DNA of 64,000 nt from UBA7236 sp044227505. GTDB taxonomy: Bacteria; Bacteroidota; Bacteroidia; Chitinophagales; BACL12. Positions 26,323 through 35,248 of this stretch are shown in pieces (the first letter of the stretch is position 1; every line of letters starts with the position of its first letter). The notes beneath the pieces were generated by a model. The model saw only the letters and a list, made by a program, of their open reading frames with translations. It was not told the DNA's origin and did not search any database. The DNA lies in NCBI GenBank assembly GCA_044227505.1, contig JBGAWP010000001.1, positions 62,001 through 126,000 on the forward strand, given 5' to 3'. The position numbers were made by a program, and so were the translations under genes.

Positions 26323-27357
26323 ATGAATAAATTTTTTACTCTGCTATTTACATGTATTTTATCGTTGTCGGTACACGCACAAGACATTCATTTTTCACAG
26401 TTTTATGCGTCACCGTTAACCCTCAATCCGGGGTTAACGGGTGCATTTAACGGCAACATCCGCGGTATTGTAAATTACAGGAACCAGTGGAATTCTTTTG
26501 CTCCGTTTAACACTTTTGCAGCTTCGGTAGATATGAATTTCGGTCAGAGTTTTTTAAAATATGACCTTATGGGATTTGGATTAAGCGCTTTTTCTGATGT
26601 TGCCGGTGATACAAAATATAGCAGCACACAGGTCAATATGACCTTTTGTTATATAAAAACACTGGGAAATAAATATCATCCAAGTTATATGTCTGCCGGT
26701 TTTCAGGGTGGATATGCGCAAAAAAGTGTTAATTACCTGGCAATGACCTTCGCAAATCAGTTCGATGGTGTTTATTACGATCCTACATTGGGAACCGGTG
26801 AGTCCATCGGTTTTGAATCGCGCGGGTATTTGGACCTATCAGCCGGATTAATGTGGTATCTTGTTCCAAAAGAAGATAAATTCAGTATGTATCTGGGAGG
26901 TTCGGTTTACCATGTAAATGAACCCAACCAATCGATAGGCGCCGAAGATGACAGATTATATATGAAGTATTCCGGTCATGCCGGTGCTCAAATACCTGTA
27001 GGAAAAATGACCTCTTTGGTTCCGGCATTTATGATGAATGTTCAGGGGCCTTATACGGAATACTTTGGCGGAGCAAATCTTAAATTTTACCTCGAAGGTA
27101 TGCAGTGGAGTTCCACCGCTATTTCATTCGGGGTATGGCAACGGGTTGTGGGTGATGTGGAGGCTGCAACAAAGGCCGAAGCAACCATTCTGGCAGCGCG
27201 ACTCGATTACGATAAGATAAGTTTAGGGGTGAGTTATGATGTAAATATTTCTTCGCTTGCAGAGGCAAGTAAAAATAATGGCGGACCTGAAATTTCACTT
27301 TCTTATATTACAAATTTGCCACAACGCGAAAGAAGAATACCTTGTCCGAAGTTTTAA
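26323..27357 (+). CDS. PorP/SprF family type IX secretion membrane protein
   Basis: A 344-residue outer-membrane protein. The signal peptide MNKFFTLLFTCILSLSVHAQ is followed by DIHFSQFYASPLTLNPGLTGAFNGNIRGIVNYRNQW, the hallmark N-terminus of PorP/SprF proteins. These beta-barrel partners assist surface attachment or export of T9SS substrates such as gliding adhesins. The terminal segment GPEISLSYI and several aromatic-ended strands fit a barrel. The frame is open upstream to 26224, but ATG 26323 places the signal peptide at the N-terminus. No adhesin gene adjoins it; the five T9SS cargo genes in the window are scattered, so its client is unknown. Confidence 0.93.
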   Translation: MNKFFTLLFTCILSLSVHAQDIHFSQFYASPLTLNPGLTGAFNGNIRGIVNYRNQWNSFAPFNTFAASVDMNFGQSFLKYDLMGFGLSAFSDVAGDTKYSSTQVNMTFCYIKTLGNKYHPSYMSAGFQGGYAQKSVNYLAMTFANQFDGVYYDPTLGTGESIGFESRGYLDLSAGLMWYLVPKEDKFSMYLGGSVYHVNEPNQSIGAEDDRLYMKYSGHAGAQIPVGKMTSLVPAFMMNVQGPYTEYFGGANLKFYLEGMQWSSTAISFGVWQRVVGDVEAATKAEATILAARLDYDKISLGVSYDVNISSLAEASKNNGGPEISLSYITNLPQRERRIPCPKF

Positions 27358-27457
27358 CAGCTTACAAGTTTTATTGCCGTCGTAACCCTTTTATATTTTC
27401 TTAAAAAAATAGAACTATTACGGGGAAATTGGCATTACTATTAATTGAATTTACAGC

Positions 27458-28141
27458 ATGTTGAAATTCTACTTTTTTATAGCATTGTTTGTTACTGCAT
27501 TTATTGTTCAATGTCAATCAACCGCTTTGGGATCACCTCATAGTAAATTAAATTCAAGCGAAATTTCGAATGCTGAGTTTACAATACATTACAGTGATAC
27601 AACTTATAAAAAGTATACAAAAAAATTACAACTTATAGAACAAAATGATACCATTGTTTATATTGAAATATTTGATGTAAACAAATTCTGGTACCTGGAA
27701 CGTTATATTCTGAAAAATGGCAAAAGAATAAAAAGCGGTTGGCAACAGGAATTTGATATTGGAGGAAATAAAACATTCGAAAGATATTGTTCAGCTGAGG
27801 CGGGTAATTGTAATAAAGTAAATACTTATACCTATTACCCCAATGGAAATATAATTGCCATAGTTAAAACCATTAAGAATAAAAAAGAAGGACTCAGTTC
27901 ATTTTATCACAATAACGGGCAACTAAAAAATACCATTGAATTTAAGAATGATAAACTTTGGAATATAGTAGCGTACTACGATCAAAATGGAAATATTTTG
28001 GACCCTGGTAATTTTTGTGATGGGAATGGATTTGTGAATGTCTATTCTGTAACCGGTAAATTGATTAAGGTCAAGAGGTATAAAAATGGGAGGGAGGTGT
28101 TGTTTAAGGGGAAGTTGCGGGGAGTTGACAGTCACAGGTAG
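27458..28141 (+). CDS. Lipoprotein or secreted protein with MORN-like repeats
   Basis: A 227-residue protein with an N-terminal export signal (MLKFYFFIALFVTAFIVQC); the Cys could be a lipobox, although Gln at -1 is atypical. The C-terminal half has at least three MORN_2/YwqK-type repeats: YTYYPNGNIIAIVKTIKNKK, SFYHNNGQLKNTIEFKNDK and AYYDQNGNILD. Such repeats occur in Bacteroidota proteins annotated as toxin-antitoxin system YwqK family antitoxins, but a toxin partner is not visible here. Function unknown. Confidence 0.65.
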   Translation: MLKFYFFIALFVTAFIVQCQSTALGSPHSKLNSSEISNAEFTIHYSDTTYKKYTKKLQLIEQNDTIVYIEIFDVNKFWYLERYILKNGKRIKSGWQQEFDIGGNKTFERYCSAEAGNCNKVNTYTYYPNGNIIAIVKTIKNKKEGLSSFYHNNGQLKNTIEFKNDKLWNIVAYYDQNGNILDPGNFCDGNGFVNVYSVTGKLIKVKRYKNGREVLFKGKLRGVDSHR

Positions 28142-28709
28142 TTACTTTGGAGATTATTGATTATGGTTGAAAAAGTCAATAGTCAACAGTGGGCAGTTTG
28201 TAGCATTGGAGATTATTGTTTCGGTTGAAGTTTTTTTACACCCGTAAACTTGTATTATTTGACGTGCAAAACGATGTTTTATTTCCTCCCGAAACTTTAC
28301 CAAATCATTAAATAAGGAGAGAGGAGAGAGGAGTTTAAATTTCTTGCGAAATTTTGTAAGACAACACCGTATGATTTAATGATTGCTAATACCCTAAACC
28401 ATACATTTAAAACCCTCGCTAAGAGCGAGAATCACACTGTATCCAACGAAATATTAAAATACCACCCTTTGTTTTCCTGCACTTAAAAAGGAGAAAGGAG
28501 TGAGGAGAAAGGAGTTTAAATTTCTGGCGAAATTTTATTGGGTGGTACGTTAGTGAGGCTTTCGCTCTTAGCGAAGGTCTCACTAACGGTACTCTCCACT
28601 CCCAACTGCGTTTGTTTTCCTAATACTTGATACCTGATACCTGATACGCGCGCAGCGCCCGTCCTATTTCCCCTTCCATTGTCCTACGTCAAGTCCTATG
28701 TCCTGTGTC
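28142..28709. repeat. Repeat-filled intergenic region between convergent genes
   Basis: No gene in 568 bp. A direct repeat TTGGAGATTATTG ... GGTTGAA occurs at 28148 and 28206. Two copies of a composite element follow: a GGAGAGA/GGAGAAA heptamer array, then TTTAAATTTCTTGCGAAA (a hairpin), then a CTCGCTAAGAGCGAG-type palindrome (28315-28440 and 28488-28590). At 28618-28710, reading towards the left-facing peptidase gene, are TTTGTTTTCC, a TGATACC heptamer array, a GCGCGCAGCGC core and a GTCCTAYG array that supplies the stop codon of that gene. Confidence 0.8.
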
Positions 28710-29477
28710 CTAAAAAATACATTGATCCCCATGCTTCCGCAACCAGCTCTCCGCAAGTTCATAACCCGGCATTGCGCGTTCCACTTGTTTCCAGAACCGA
28801 TGGCTGTGGTTATGTTCTACAAGGTGAGCGAGTTCGTGAATTAAAATATAATCTATTACTTCCGGTGGTGCGAATAATAATCGAATAGAGATATTAATAT
28901 TGCCATCCCAGGAACAACTTCCCCAATTAGTAATGCTATCGCGCAAACGCAATTTTTTAATTGGTTTTTGAAAATGGAGATCGTTTAATATTTGTACGCG
29001 CTGTGCAATGGCGGGTTGAAAATGATTACCAATTAATCTGCCAACTAAATATGTTTTGTGTTTTTGTTCTTGTGTTGGTGACATTCCTTCAGAAAGCATG
29101 AGCATGATGATATTATTTTTTAACTCACCACTGCTCGCATTTTTTTTTGGAGTGTAATTAATGCGAATTAAAAATTCTTGTCCCATTACTTTTAATGTAT
29201 CACCATGATGATATTGACGATATAATGGAGGTTTTTTGTGTAATTCGTGTTTGGCGATATATTTTTTTGCCCAATCGAGCAATTGCATTTCCTGATGCAA
29301 TTTTTCTGTTTCATTTAAATACTTTGATAATCTGATGTGAATGCCTTTATTGCCGATGCTTGCCCTGCAATCGTTGCGCATTTCGTGATAAACAAAAACC
29401 CGAAATTCTTTTTCTCCAACAAGGATGATCTCCTGTTTAAAAAGAATGGATTTTTTATTTTTGAGAAGAAGTGGCAT
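28710..29477 (-). CDS. YgjP-like (DUF45/M48-related) metallopeptidase-fold protein
   Basis: A 255-residue member of the YgjP/DUF45 family, related to SprT/WLM zinc-peptidase folds. The zinc site HELAH is in YILIHELAHLVEHNHSHRFW, with the third-ligand His downstream in HSHRFW. The preceding SITNWGSCSWDGNINISIRL is also characteristic. The family is cytoplasmic (no signal peptide); its substrate is not established, although genomic links to restriction-modification systems occur elsewhere. Its TAG stop is formed by the first bases of a TAGGAC-type repeat array read in sense. Confidence 0.88.
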   Translation of the reverse strand: MPLLLKNKKSILFKQEIILVGEKEFRVFVYHEMRNDCRASIGNKGIHIRLSKYLNETEKLHQEMQLLDWAKKYIAKHELHKKPPLYRQYHHGDTLKVMGQEFLIRINYTPKKNASSGELKNNIIMLMLSEGMSPTQEQKHKTYLVGRLIGNHFQPAIAQRVQILNDLHFQKPIKKLRLRDSITNWGSCSWDGNINISIRLLFAPPEVIDYILIHELAHLVEHNHSHRFWKQVERAMPGYELAESWLRKHGDQCIF

Positions 29478-29582
29478 GTTTTAATACTACACTACTTTAT
29501 TATTAAATGAGAAATCTGTATTTTCAATAAAAGATTTTTTTGCACCCTTATATTATAATTATTCATGACGGTAATACTTTTT

Positions 29583-29659
29583 GCCACTAAGACACAAAGG
29601 CACGAAGGTTTCACAAAGCAATATTTAGTGAATACTTAGTGTCTTTGTGCCTTTGTGGC
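29583..29659. repeat. Long imperfect palindrome of the 'CACAAAGGCAC' type
   Basis: Left arm GCCACTAAGACACAAAGGCA (from 29583) and right arm CTTAGTGTCTTTGTGCC + TTTGTGGC (29635-29659) pair over ~20 bp with shifts. The right side is followed by a T-rich run, so on the plus strand it could stop transcription. It lies between the YgjP-like gene and the coiled-coil protein gene. This motif family is widespread in Bacteroidota intergenic DNA. Confidence 0.7.
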
Positions 29660-29689
29660 CCATTTTTTTAGTATTCTGTGAGTTAGCTT

Positions 29690-30376
29690 TTAATAACTTT
29701 CATACTTTTTTAATTCTGTTTGAATTTCATCCAATTTTTTTTGTTGCGTTGCAATTTCCGCTTTTTTTGCTTCCTGATTTTTGGCATTGGCTTCCAGATC
29801 TGTTTTGGCTTTTTTAATGGATTCTTCCCATTCGGTGATCTGGTCGTTTAATTGTTTGTTCTTTTTTTCTAGTGATGTTTGTTCATCATTTCGCTGTTCC
29901 AATATTTTTCGTTCTGCGTTTACCTTTTCTTCAATGGCGATCTTTTCTATGCGATATGCAAATTTTTGCATTAATGTTTCACAAGCTTTTACCTTATCGG
30001 GGTTGGTTGTTGAAGAAACAAAGGCGCCGTTCACTTCAAAAAAACCAGTAACTATTAATTCATCTTTCTCTGATGTGAATAAAAAATAAATATTGGAAGG
30101 ATTTTCACTTAAAGTGGGTGCAGTAATATTTGTAGCTTTAAATTCATGTTTGCCCGTTTCGTCAACAGCCACTTTTTTCTGAATGTCGTTTACCCATATT
30201 TTTAAGGCTTTAATTACATCCTTTTCACTTTTATCCCCAAGGCTTACCTCATATCCGGTTCTTTCTCCCATACTTAATGGAGCAACTACTTCTTTTACTT
30301 CAACTTTTGTTTGCGCTGATACTGTTGCAACAGTGATCATAAATAACGTAAAAATGGATAATTGTAAATATTTCAT
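29690..30376 (-). CDS. Secreted protein with C-terminal coiled coil
   Basis: A 228-residue exported protein of unknown function. The signal peptide MKYLQLSIFTLFMITVATVSAQ is followed by a ~110-residue globular part (VKEVVAPLSMGERTGYEVSL ... FYFLFTSEKDELIVTGFFEV-like strands), then a predicted coiled coil from ~145 to the end, rich in Lys, Glu and Gln (ERKILEQRNDEQTSLEKKNK and onward). No enzymatic motif is visible. Periplasmic or surface localisation is inferred from the signal peptide only. Confidence 0.7.
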   Translation of the reverse strand: MKYLQLSIFTLFMITVATVSAQTKVEVKEVVAPLSMGERTGYEVSLGDKSEKDVIKALKIWVNDIQKKVAVDETGKHEFKATNITAPTLSENPSNIYFLFTSEKDELIVTGFFEVNGAFVSSTTNPDKVKACETLMQKFAYRIEKIAIEEKVNAERKILEQRNDEQTSLEKKNKQLNDQITEWEESIKKAKTDLEANAKNQEAKKAEIATQQKKLDEIQTELKKYESY

Positions 30377-30624
30377 GATCTATTATTTAAAGGGTTAAAA
30401 AATTTCTTCTTAGTTTCAAAAATTATACCTAAAATAAAATATTGTTATTATGCCCAAAATTAATCAGTTATTTAATAATTGATAAAAAACAGCATTTAAA
30501 ATCAAATCCGGCAAGGTTATACCGCATTCAAATTTAGTTAAATATTTGCTCCTGTTTGTTGCTAAAAAACTTTAAAACACTGGGTATATGTGAATAAAAG
30601 AATATACATCTTCGGATATATTTC

Positions 30625-30632
30625 TATTTTTG
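30625..30632 (+). promoter_or_regulatory. -7 promoter element of the DUF5723-like gene
   Basis: TATTTTTG, a TAnnTTTG match, 19 nt before ATG 30652. Confidence 0.45.
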
Positions 30633-30651
30633 ATAAAGAATAATCAAGTGT

Positions 30652-32040
30652 ATGGGAAAAAAATTATTTATCGTTTTTCTGTTGATCTCAAGTGGGGTGG
30701 CAGTATTTGCTCAGGTGGAGGGTTCATCGTTTAGTGCAACGGGTAGAGGTGGAACGGCAACTTCCTTTGTTACTGATTATCAGGCAATTGGTATAAACCC
30801 TGCAAATCTGGGTTTCGATACGGATTTTCATATCGCTTTGGGAATAGGGGAGTTCGGTTACGGATTTTATTCAGAAGCACTGGCAAAAAAGGATGTGCGC
30901 AATGTTCTCTTTAATAATGAAGATACCATAGGCCCCGCCGAACAGGAACTTCTTGCAAGAGCGTTTTTAGACGAAGGGTTTACTATAAATATTGATATAA
31001 TGCCCGTTGGAATGAGTTTCGAAATTCCCAAATTGGGAACTATCGGTTTAAGCATGAAAGCAAATGTTGCTTACAGAACACAATTTGGTGGTGAAGCGGC
31101 AAATATCATTTTTGAAGGATATAATTATGCGGAATATTTTGATACCATCATTTTTGATGGAGAAACAATTTATGGAGTAGCATACGAACCGCTAAGCTTA
31201 TCAGAATTATTTGAGGATACAGAATTGATGTTAAATGTAAATACAGAATTTAATCTAGCTTATGGTAGAAAAATTGTTGGTGATGATGAAAAATTCGCTC
31301 TATACGGTGGTGCCGGAATTAAATTTATTTTAGGTTTTGCTTATCTGGATATTTCTTCCCAAGATGGAAATTTGAGCGGAGTAAGTGCCCTCGGTTTGGA
31401 TATTCTCGATGTGGAAACCTTAAGCACCCCTTTTCCCATTACCAGTTCTGCTGCAGAACCTGTTGGAAGAGGAGTTGGTTTTGATCTGGGATTAAGTGCC
31501 AAGGTTGCAAAAACTTTAACCCTCGGACTCGCAATTACCGATATCGGAAAAATGACCTACGATGCAAATGTTTTACAGGTAAATGATTTTGTTTTAGATA
31601 CCGTTGCCTTCAGCGGAGTAAATACAACTGACCCAATAGAATTGATCAGCCAAATATTTGATGAGGAAAGTTTGATCGAATATTCCGGACTTTCGGAATT
31701 TGAAGTGAGTTTGCCCACAAAAGTGCGTTTAGGCGGATCGCTGCAAGTGAGTGATATTTTTAATGTTGGAGTCGATGCAATATTTCCCGTAAATACTGTT
31801 GCCGGTTCTTTGGCTTCTCCGGTTTTGGGTTTGGGGGGAGAAGTAAAAATGTTTAAGGTGATAAAATTATCCGCCGGATTATCTACGGGCGGAGGATATA
31901 ATTATAATATTCCTGCGGGAATTGGTTTGGACCTTAAATTCTGGGAACTGGGTGTTGCTACAAGAGATGTTATGACCTGGTTCGGAGAAGCGAGTCCGAC
32001 TGTTTCTTTTGCTGCCGGATTTCTTCGGTTTAAGATCTGA
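30652..32040 (+). CDS. DUF5723-like outer-membrane beta-barrel protein
   Basis: A 462-residue protein with a signal peptide (MGKKLFIVFLLISSGVAVFAQ) and the N-terminal block SSFSATGRGGTATSFVTDYQAIGINPANLGF, which matches the Bacteroidota DUF5723 group and resembles FadL/PorV-type 'conventional' outer-membrane proteins that list early strands as 'GINPANLG'. Alternating strands and the terminal VSFAAGFLRFKI support a beta-barrel. No substrate can be assigned. Its stop codon directly abuts the convergent dipeptidase stop (no gap). Confidence 0.75.
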   Translation: MGKKLFIVFLLISSGVAVFAQVEGSSFSATGRGGTATSFVTDYQAIGINPANLGFDTDFHIALGIGEFGYGFYSEALAKKDVRNVLFNNEDTIGPAEQELLARAFLDEGFTINIDIMPVGMSFEIPKLGTIGLSMKANVAYRTQFGGEAANIIFEGYNYAEYFDTIIFDGETIYGVAYEPLSLSELFEDTELMLNVNTEFNLAYGRKIVGDDEKFALYGGAGIKFILGFAYLDISSQDGNLSGVSALGLDILDVETLSTPFPITSSAAEPVGRGVGFDLGLSAKVAKTLTLGLAITDIGKMTYDANVLQVNDFVLDTVAFSGVNTTDPIELISQIFDEESLIEYSGLSEFEVSLPTKVRLGGSLQVSDIFNVGVDAIFPVNTVAGSLASPVLGLGGEVKMFKVIKLSAGLSTGGGYNYNIPAGIGLDLKFWELGVATRDVMTWFGEASPTVSFAAGFLRFKI

Positions 32041-32763
32041 TCATTCCAAAATTTTATATAAAACTTTTGCTTCCTCGCGCGAACAGGAATTATAATGCCA
32101 CCACTCAGAAGGCAGTTGAACAAAACCTGCTTTTACCATTACTTCCCGCAATATTTTTCTGTTTTGAATTTGTTTTTCTGTAAGCGTTCCGTTTGCCAAT
32201 AAACTATTTTCCAATTGTGGTTCCGCAGCCTCGCCAAAAAAATCGTAAGGTGTTCCCATGTCCAAGGCTACACCATTTTTTGTTGCTACAGTAATATCAA
32301 CTGCAGCTCCATAATTATGCAAAGATCCATTTTTAGGATTGGAAACATATTTACTTTTTTCCGGATAATTTTCCTGCACAATATCCCACATTTTTTGTTG
32401 CACACTTACCGGTCTTGTTGCATCATAAATAATAAATGTAAGTGAACTGTCTTTAGCAATTAAATACTGATACGCTTTTTGTAATTTAATTAATACATCA
32501 GGTTGCAGATATGCATTTTCCAGTTCGCCGTAAACATCTGTATTTAAAAAATTATCGGTGGATGAATATTTAAGTTCTACTAAAATTCCGGGTTCTTTTT
32601 GTTGCACATTTATTAATCCGGAGGAGATCATTTGTTGTTCGAGTAGAGATATGGATTTTGTTTCGCTTACTTCTTTTACTTCAATATCCTTTGGTTTGTC
32701 TTTGTTTTGAGAAGAACAACCTAAGGTGAAAAATAATAAAATACTGATACAATTCCATTTCAT
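32041..32763 (-). CDS. D-alanyl-D-alanine dipeptidase (VanX/DdpX-like, M15D), lipoprotein
   Basis: A zinc peptidase of 240 residues that should hydrolyse D-Ala-D-Ala, for cell-wall turnover or as a nutrient; it need not confer glycopeptide resistance. The lipoprotein signal MKWNCISILLFFTLGCSSQ has lipobox LGC, which places it at the periplasmic or outer membrane. Family motifs are YDATRPVSVQQKMW, the zinc-binding SLHNYGAAVDIT (His and Asp), and EWWHYNS (catalytic Glu and the third ligand His). No vanHA or vanRS genes are nearby. It is transcribed after the T9SS propeller gene, separated by a terminator. Confidence 0.92.
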   Translation of the reverse strand: MKWNCISILLFFTLGCSSQNKDKPKDIEVKEVSETKSISLLEQQMISSGLINVQQKEPGILVELKYSSTDNFLNTDVYGELENAYLQPDVLIKLQKAYQYLIAKDSSLTFIIYDATRPVSVQQKMWDIVQENYPEKSKYVSNPKNGSLHNYGAAVDITVATKNGVALDMGTPYDFFGEAAEPQLENSLLANGTLTEKQIQNRKILREVMVKAGFVQLPSEWWHYNSCSREEAKVLYKILE

Positions 32764-32828
32764 TATGCTAAGGTAAATATTTAGGAGTGGTTAAACAATC
32801 AAGATTGAAGAAATTAATGCGAACCAAT

Positions 32829-32858
32829 AAAAAAACCGGCAATATGCCGGTTTTTTTA
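32829..32858 (-). terminator. Intrinsic terminator of the T9SS propeller gene
   Basis: Stem AAAAACCGGCA / TGCCGGTTTTT (32831-32841 / 32845-32855) with a 3-nt loop; T-rich on both sides. It lies 23 bp after the stop of the minus-strand gene ending at 32881. Confidence 0.85.
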
Positions 32859-32885
32859 ATTCTTTAATTCTTTAATTCTTTTATT
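32856..32885. repeat. TTTAATTC octamer array at a gene 3' end
   Basis: About three to four copies of an 8-bp unit (TTTAATTC, last one TTTTATTC) lie between the terminator and the stop codon of the T9SS propeller gene. In the gene's sense direction the array starts at the TAA stop. Confidence 0.7.
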
Positions 32886-35076
32886 CCTTCACAAAAGTAT
32901 GAGACGAAATAGTACTGTTATGAGAAATAATCATAACATACATCCCTGCAGCAAGATCACTAATATTTAAAATATTATTTTCTCCGTTAATATTTCCGGA
33001 AGAAACTAATTTACCATCAGCGGCATAAATTTCAAATTGTGCGTTGCTGTCGTAATTTAATTGTATAGTAATATTTTCTGTTGCGGGATTTGGGAAAATA
33101 CTAAATGTATTTGCCGGCATTTCGGAGGCGCGCAAAGGAAGTGTTTTAAAACTTTCCAATACTGCCGTGTAAGGAGAATTATCAATTGGTGTTACAGAAC
33201 AATTGGAGCGCACTTTCCATTTATATTTTGTGTCAGGAATTAATCCTGTAAGAATTAATGTTTCTGAAGCGCTTGTTGCAGTCAACCATGTTGGAGATGA
33301 TGCAGGTCTGTAACTGATGGTATAGGAATCAGCGCAATTAACAGCTCCCCATGTTAATTGTGCGCTGGTGGATGAAAGTACCATGTCGTTTGCCGTTGCA
33401 GGGGTAGGGCAAGTTGTAATATCTCCCTGATTAGAACTACCAATTGTTGGAGGATTAGAACTTGTAACACGAATGCGATAATCGCCGCCCGGAATCATAT
33501 CGCCGGGTAAAGTTGCTTCAATATCCTGTGCACCGCTTTTTTTGCTGCTCACAGATGCAATTACCTGCGGTGTTGCAAAAGTTCCGTTCTCATCTGAGAG
33601 TTCAACGGAGAAAACATTTCCGGTTGTGTAAACACCATAGGCAGCCATCGGAACTTCAATATCTGTTCCCGGACATAATGCCTCACCGGGGAAAGTATTT
33701 ATAAAAATAGAGTTTGATGGAGCATCATTGGCAATTTTTACCACCCAGATATCGTGTTTTACTCCGTAGATACTATTTATATCAATTCCATCATCCGCAA
33801 TCGAACCTATAACAATAAAATTACCATCGGATGTTTCTTCCACGGCATAAGGATAATCCCAACTATTTCCACCAACGCAGGTTTGCCACAAAATGCGACC
33901 CTGAGCATCCGTTTTAAAAACCCAATAATTATCATACACGCCAAATTCGCACATCGCAACTCCTTCATTTTCATCTGCTTCCATCGTATAAATATATCCA
34001 CCATCTGATGTGCGTGAAGCTGCCATCCAATAATCTCCTGATTCACCATAACAATATTGTTTGAGGATATTTCCGTTTCCGTCCACCCTTAAAGTCCAAA
34101 CTCCCGGATACTCGCAGGCATTTACATCATAATCGGCAGATGACGAATAACCTACAACCATATAATTGCCCGAACCATCAGCGATAAGATTTTTTCCAAA
34201 ATCGTAGCCCGAGCCGCCGTATGTTTTTTGCCACATCAGATCTCCTGAATTACTTACTCTTATTAACCATAGGTCAGATATTTTAGCAGCGTCATAATCG
34301 TAATATCCACCACCACCGCCATCAACAGCCGGATGATAACCTGTAACATCACCATCAGGAGAATTGGTCCAGCCGGTAACTATAAAGTCACCTTCGGGAG
34401 TTTCAATAATATCCTGCGCCTGATCTGCTTCGGTTCCACCAAAACAGCGTTGCCATTCAATATTAAAATCGGTATCGAGTTTTACCACCCAAAAATCGAG
34501 TTCCTGGCGACCCGGACTGGTATGCAATCCGCTAACATCACCGTCGTTGGAGCGGGTTCCGGAGGCAAAGGCATACCCACCGTCAGAAGTTTCTATGATA
34601 TCATAAATATATTCCTCTCCTGTTCCACCAAAACTTTTTTCCTGCAATAAAGTGCCGGTTGGTGATATTCTGAGCACCCAACTGTCGTTTAAACCGTGAT
34701 TTCCGGTAATATCTCCATCTGAAGATTCACTGTGACCGCAAACCACATAGTTTCCATCTTCATCCAAAATAATGGAACGGGCATGTTCAATTCCTGTACC
34801 TCCGTAACACTTACTCCAAAGAATATTACCCATATCATCGGTTTCCACCACCCAAAAATCACCCAAAGCATGGTTTCCGGTACCGCTCAGATCATGCTCC
34901 GTAGAGCGTGCCGTACACAAATAAATGAGATGCCCGTTTTCAAGCGCTAAAATGTCGCGACCCCAGTCATACTGGTCGCCCCCATAGTTTTTTTCCCACA
35001 TAATGGATTGAGAAAATGCCGTTGTTGAAAAACAAAAAAGGGAAAGTGCAAAAAAGAGTGAATGTATAATTTTCAT
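32881..35076 (-). CDS. Secreted propeller-like protein with fibronectin III domain and T9SS tail
   Basis: A 731-residue T9SS cargo. After a signal peptide (~1-22) come about eight repeats of ~50-60 residues with the pattern W-x-[KR]-x-[YF]-GG-x-x-x-D and D-[GN]-G/[ST]-x-D-G-[GD]-[YF] (WEKNYGGDQYDWGRDI, WSKCYGGTGIEHARSI, WQRCFGGTEADQAQDI, WQKTYGGSGYDFGKNL), which should form a beta-propeller. Then a jelly-roll-like region (~430-540), a fibronectin type III domain (~545-630: CPTPATANDMVLSSTSAQLT) and a type A sorting domain (~645-731: SIFPNPATENITIQL). Large surface or secreted protein, function unknown. A promoter pair TTTG-N20-TAGATTTG is at 35096-35127. Confidence 0.88.
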   Translation of the reverse strand: MKIIHSLFFALSLFCFSTTAFSQSIMWEKNYGGDQYDWGRDILALENGHLIYLCTARSTEHDLSGTGNHALGDFWVVETDDMGNILWSKCYGGTGIEHARSIILDEDGNYVVCGHSESSDGDITGNHGLNDSWVLRISPTGTLLQEKSFGGTGEEYIYDIIETSDGGYAFASGTRSNDGDVSGLHTSPGRQELDFWVVKLDTDFNIEWQRCFGGTEADQAQDIIETPEGDFIVTGWTNSPDGDVTGYHPAVDGGGGGYYDYDAAKISDLWLIRVSNSGDLMWQKTYGGSGYDFGKNLIADGSGNYMVVGYSSSADYDVNACEYPGVWTLRVDGNGNILKQYCYGESGDYWMAASRTSDGGYIYTMEADENEGVAMCEFGVYDNYWVFKTDAQGRILWQTCVGGNSWDYPYAVEETSDGNFIVIGSIADDGIDINSIYGVKHDIWVVKIANDAPSNSIFINTFPGEALCPGTDIEVPMAAYGVYTTGNVFSVELSDENGTFATPQVIASVSSKKSGAQDIEATLPGDMIPGGDYRIRVTSSNPPTIGSSNQGDITTCPTPATANDMVLSSTSAQLTWGAVNCADSYTISYRPASSPTWLTATSASETLILTGLIPDTKYKWKVRSNCSVTPIDNSPYTAVLESFKTLPLRASEMPANTFSIFPNPATENITIQLNYDSNAQFEIYAADGKLVSSGNINGENNILNISDLAAGMYVMIISHNSTISSHTFVKE

Positions 35077-35095
35077 AGTGTTAGTGTTTAGGTTT

Positions 35096-35127
35096 CAAAT
35101 CTAAATTTATAATTGAATTATTCCAAA
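35096..35127 (-). promoter_or_regulatory. Promoter of the T9SS propeller gene
   Basis: -7 element TAGATTTG (35096-35103) and -33 element TTTG (35124-35127) separated by 20 bp, both on the minus strand, ~20 nt before the ATG. This is one of the two best two-part promoters in the window. Confidence 0.75.
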
Positions 35128-35216
35128 CAAAATACCTATTGTTTACGGGTTTTAGCTAAAAATAAGTTTTAGCCTTAATACTTTTCAATTTGCTTTTATT
35201 TTTGAATTTCAAAGGC

Positions 35217-35224
35217 TACCTTTG
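35217..35224 (+). promoter_or_regulatory. -7 promoter element of the atp operon
   Basis: TACCTTTG, a full TAnnTTTG match upstream of atpB. It overlaps the in-frame TTG at 35222, which argues for the later GTG start at 35249 (24 nt after the element). Confidence 0.65.
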
Positions 35225-35248
35225 CGGCGGATTTTAAAAACACCTGTA

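Noticed and set aside
27458..28141. Toxin-antitoxin system (YwqK-type antitoxin name)
   Set aside because: MORN-like repeats alone do not define an antitoxin; the protein is exported and has no toxin partner nearby.
32041..32763. Vancomycin resistance locus
   Set aside because: Only a lone VanX-like dipeptidase is present, without vanH/vanA ligase or regulators; a cell-wall or nutrient role is more likely.
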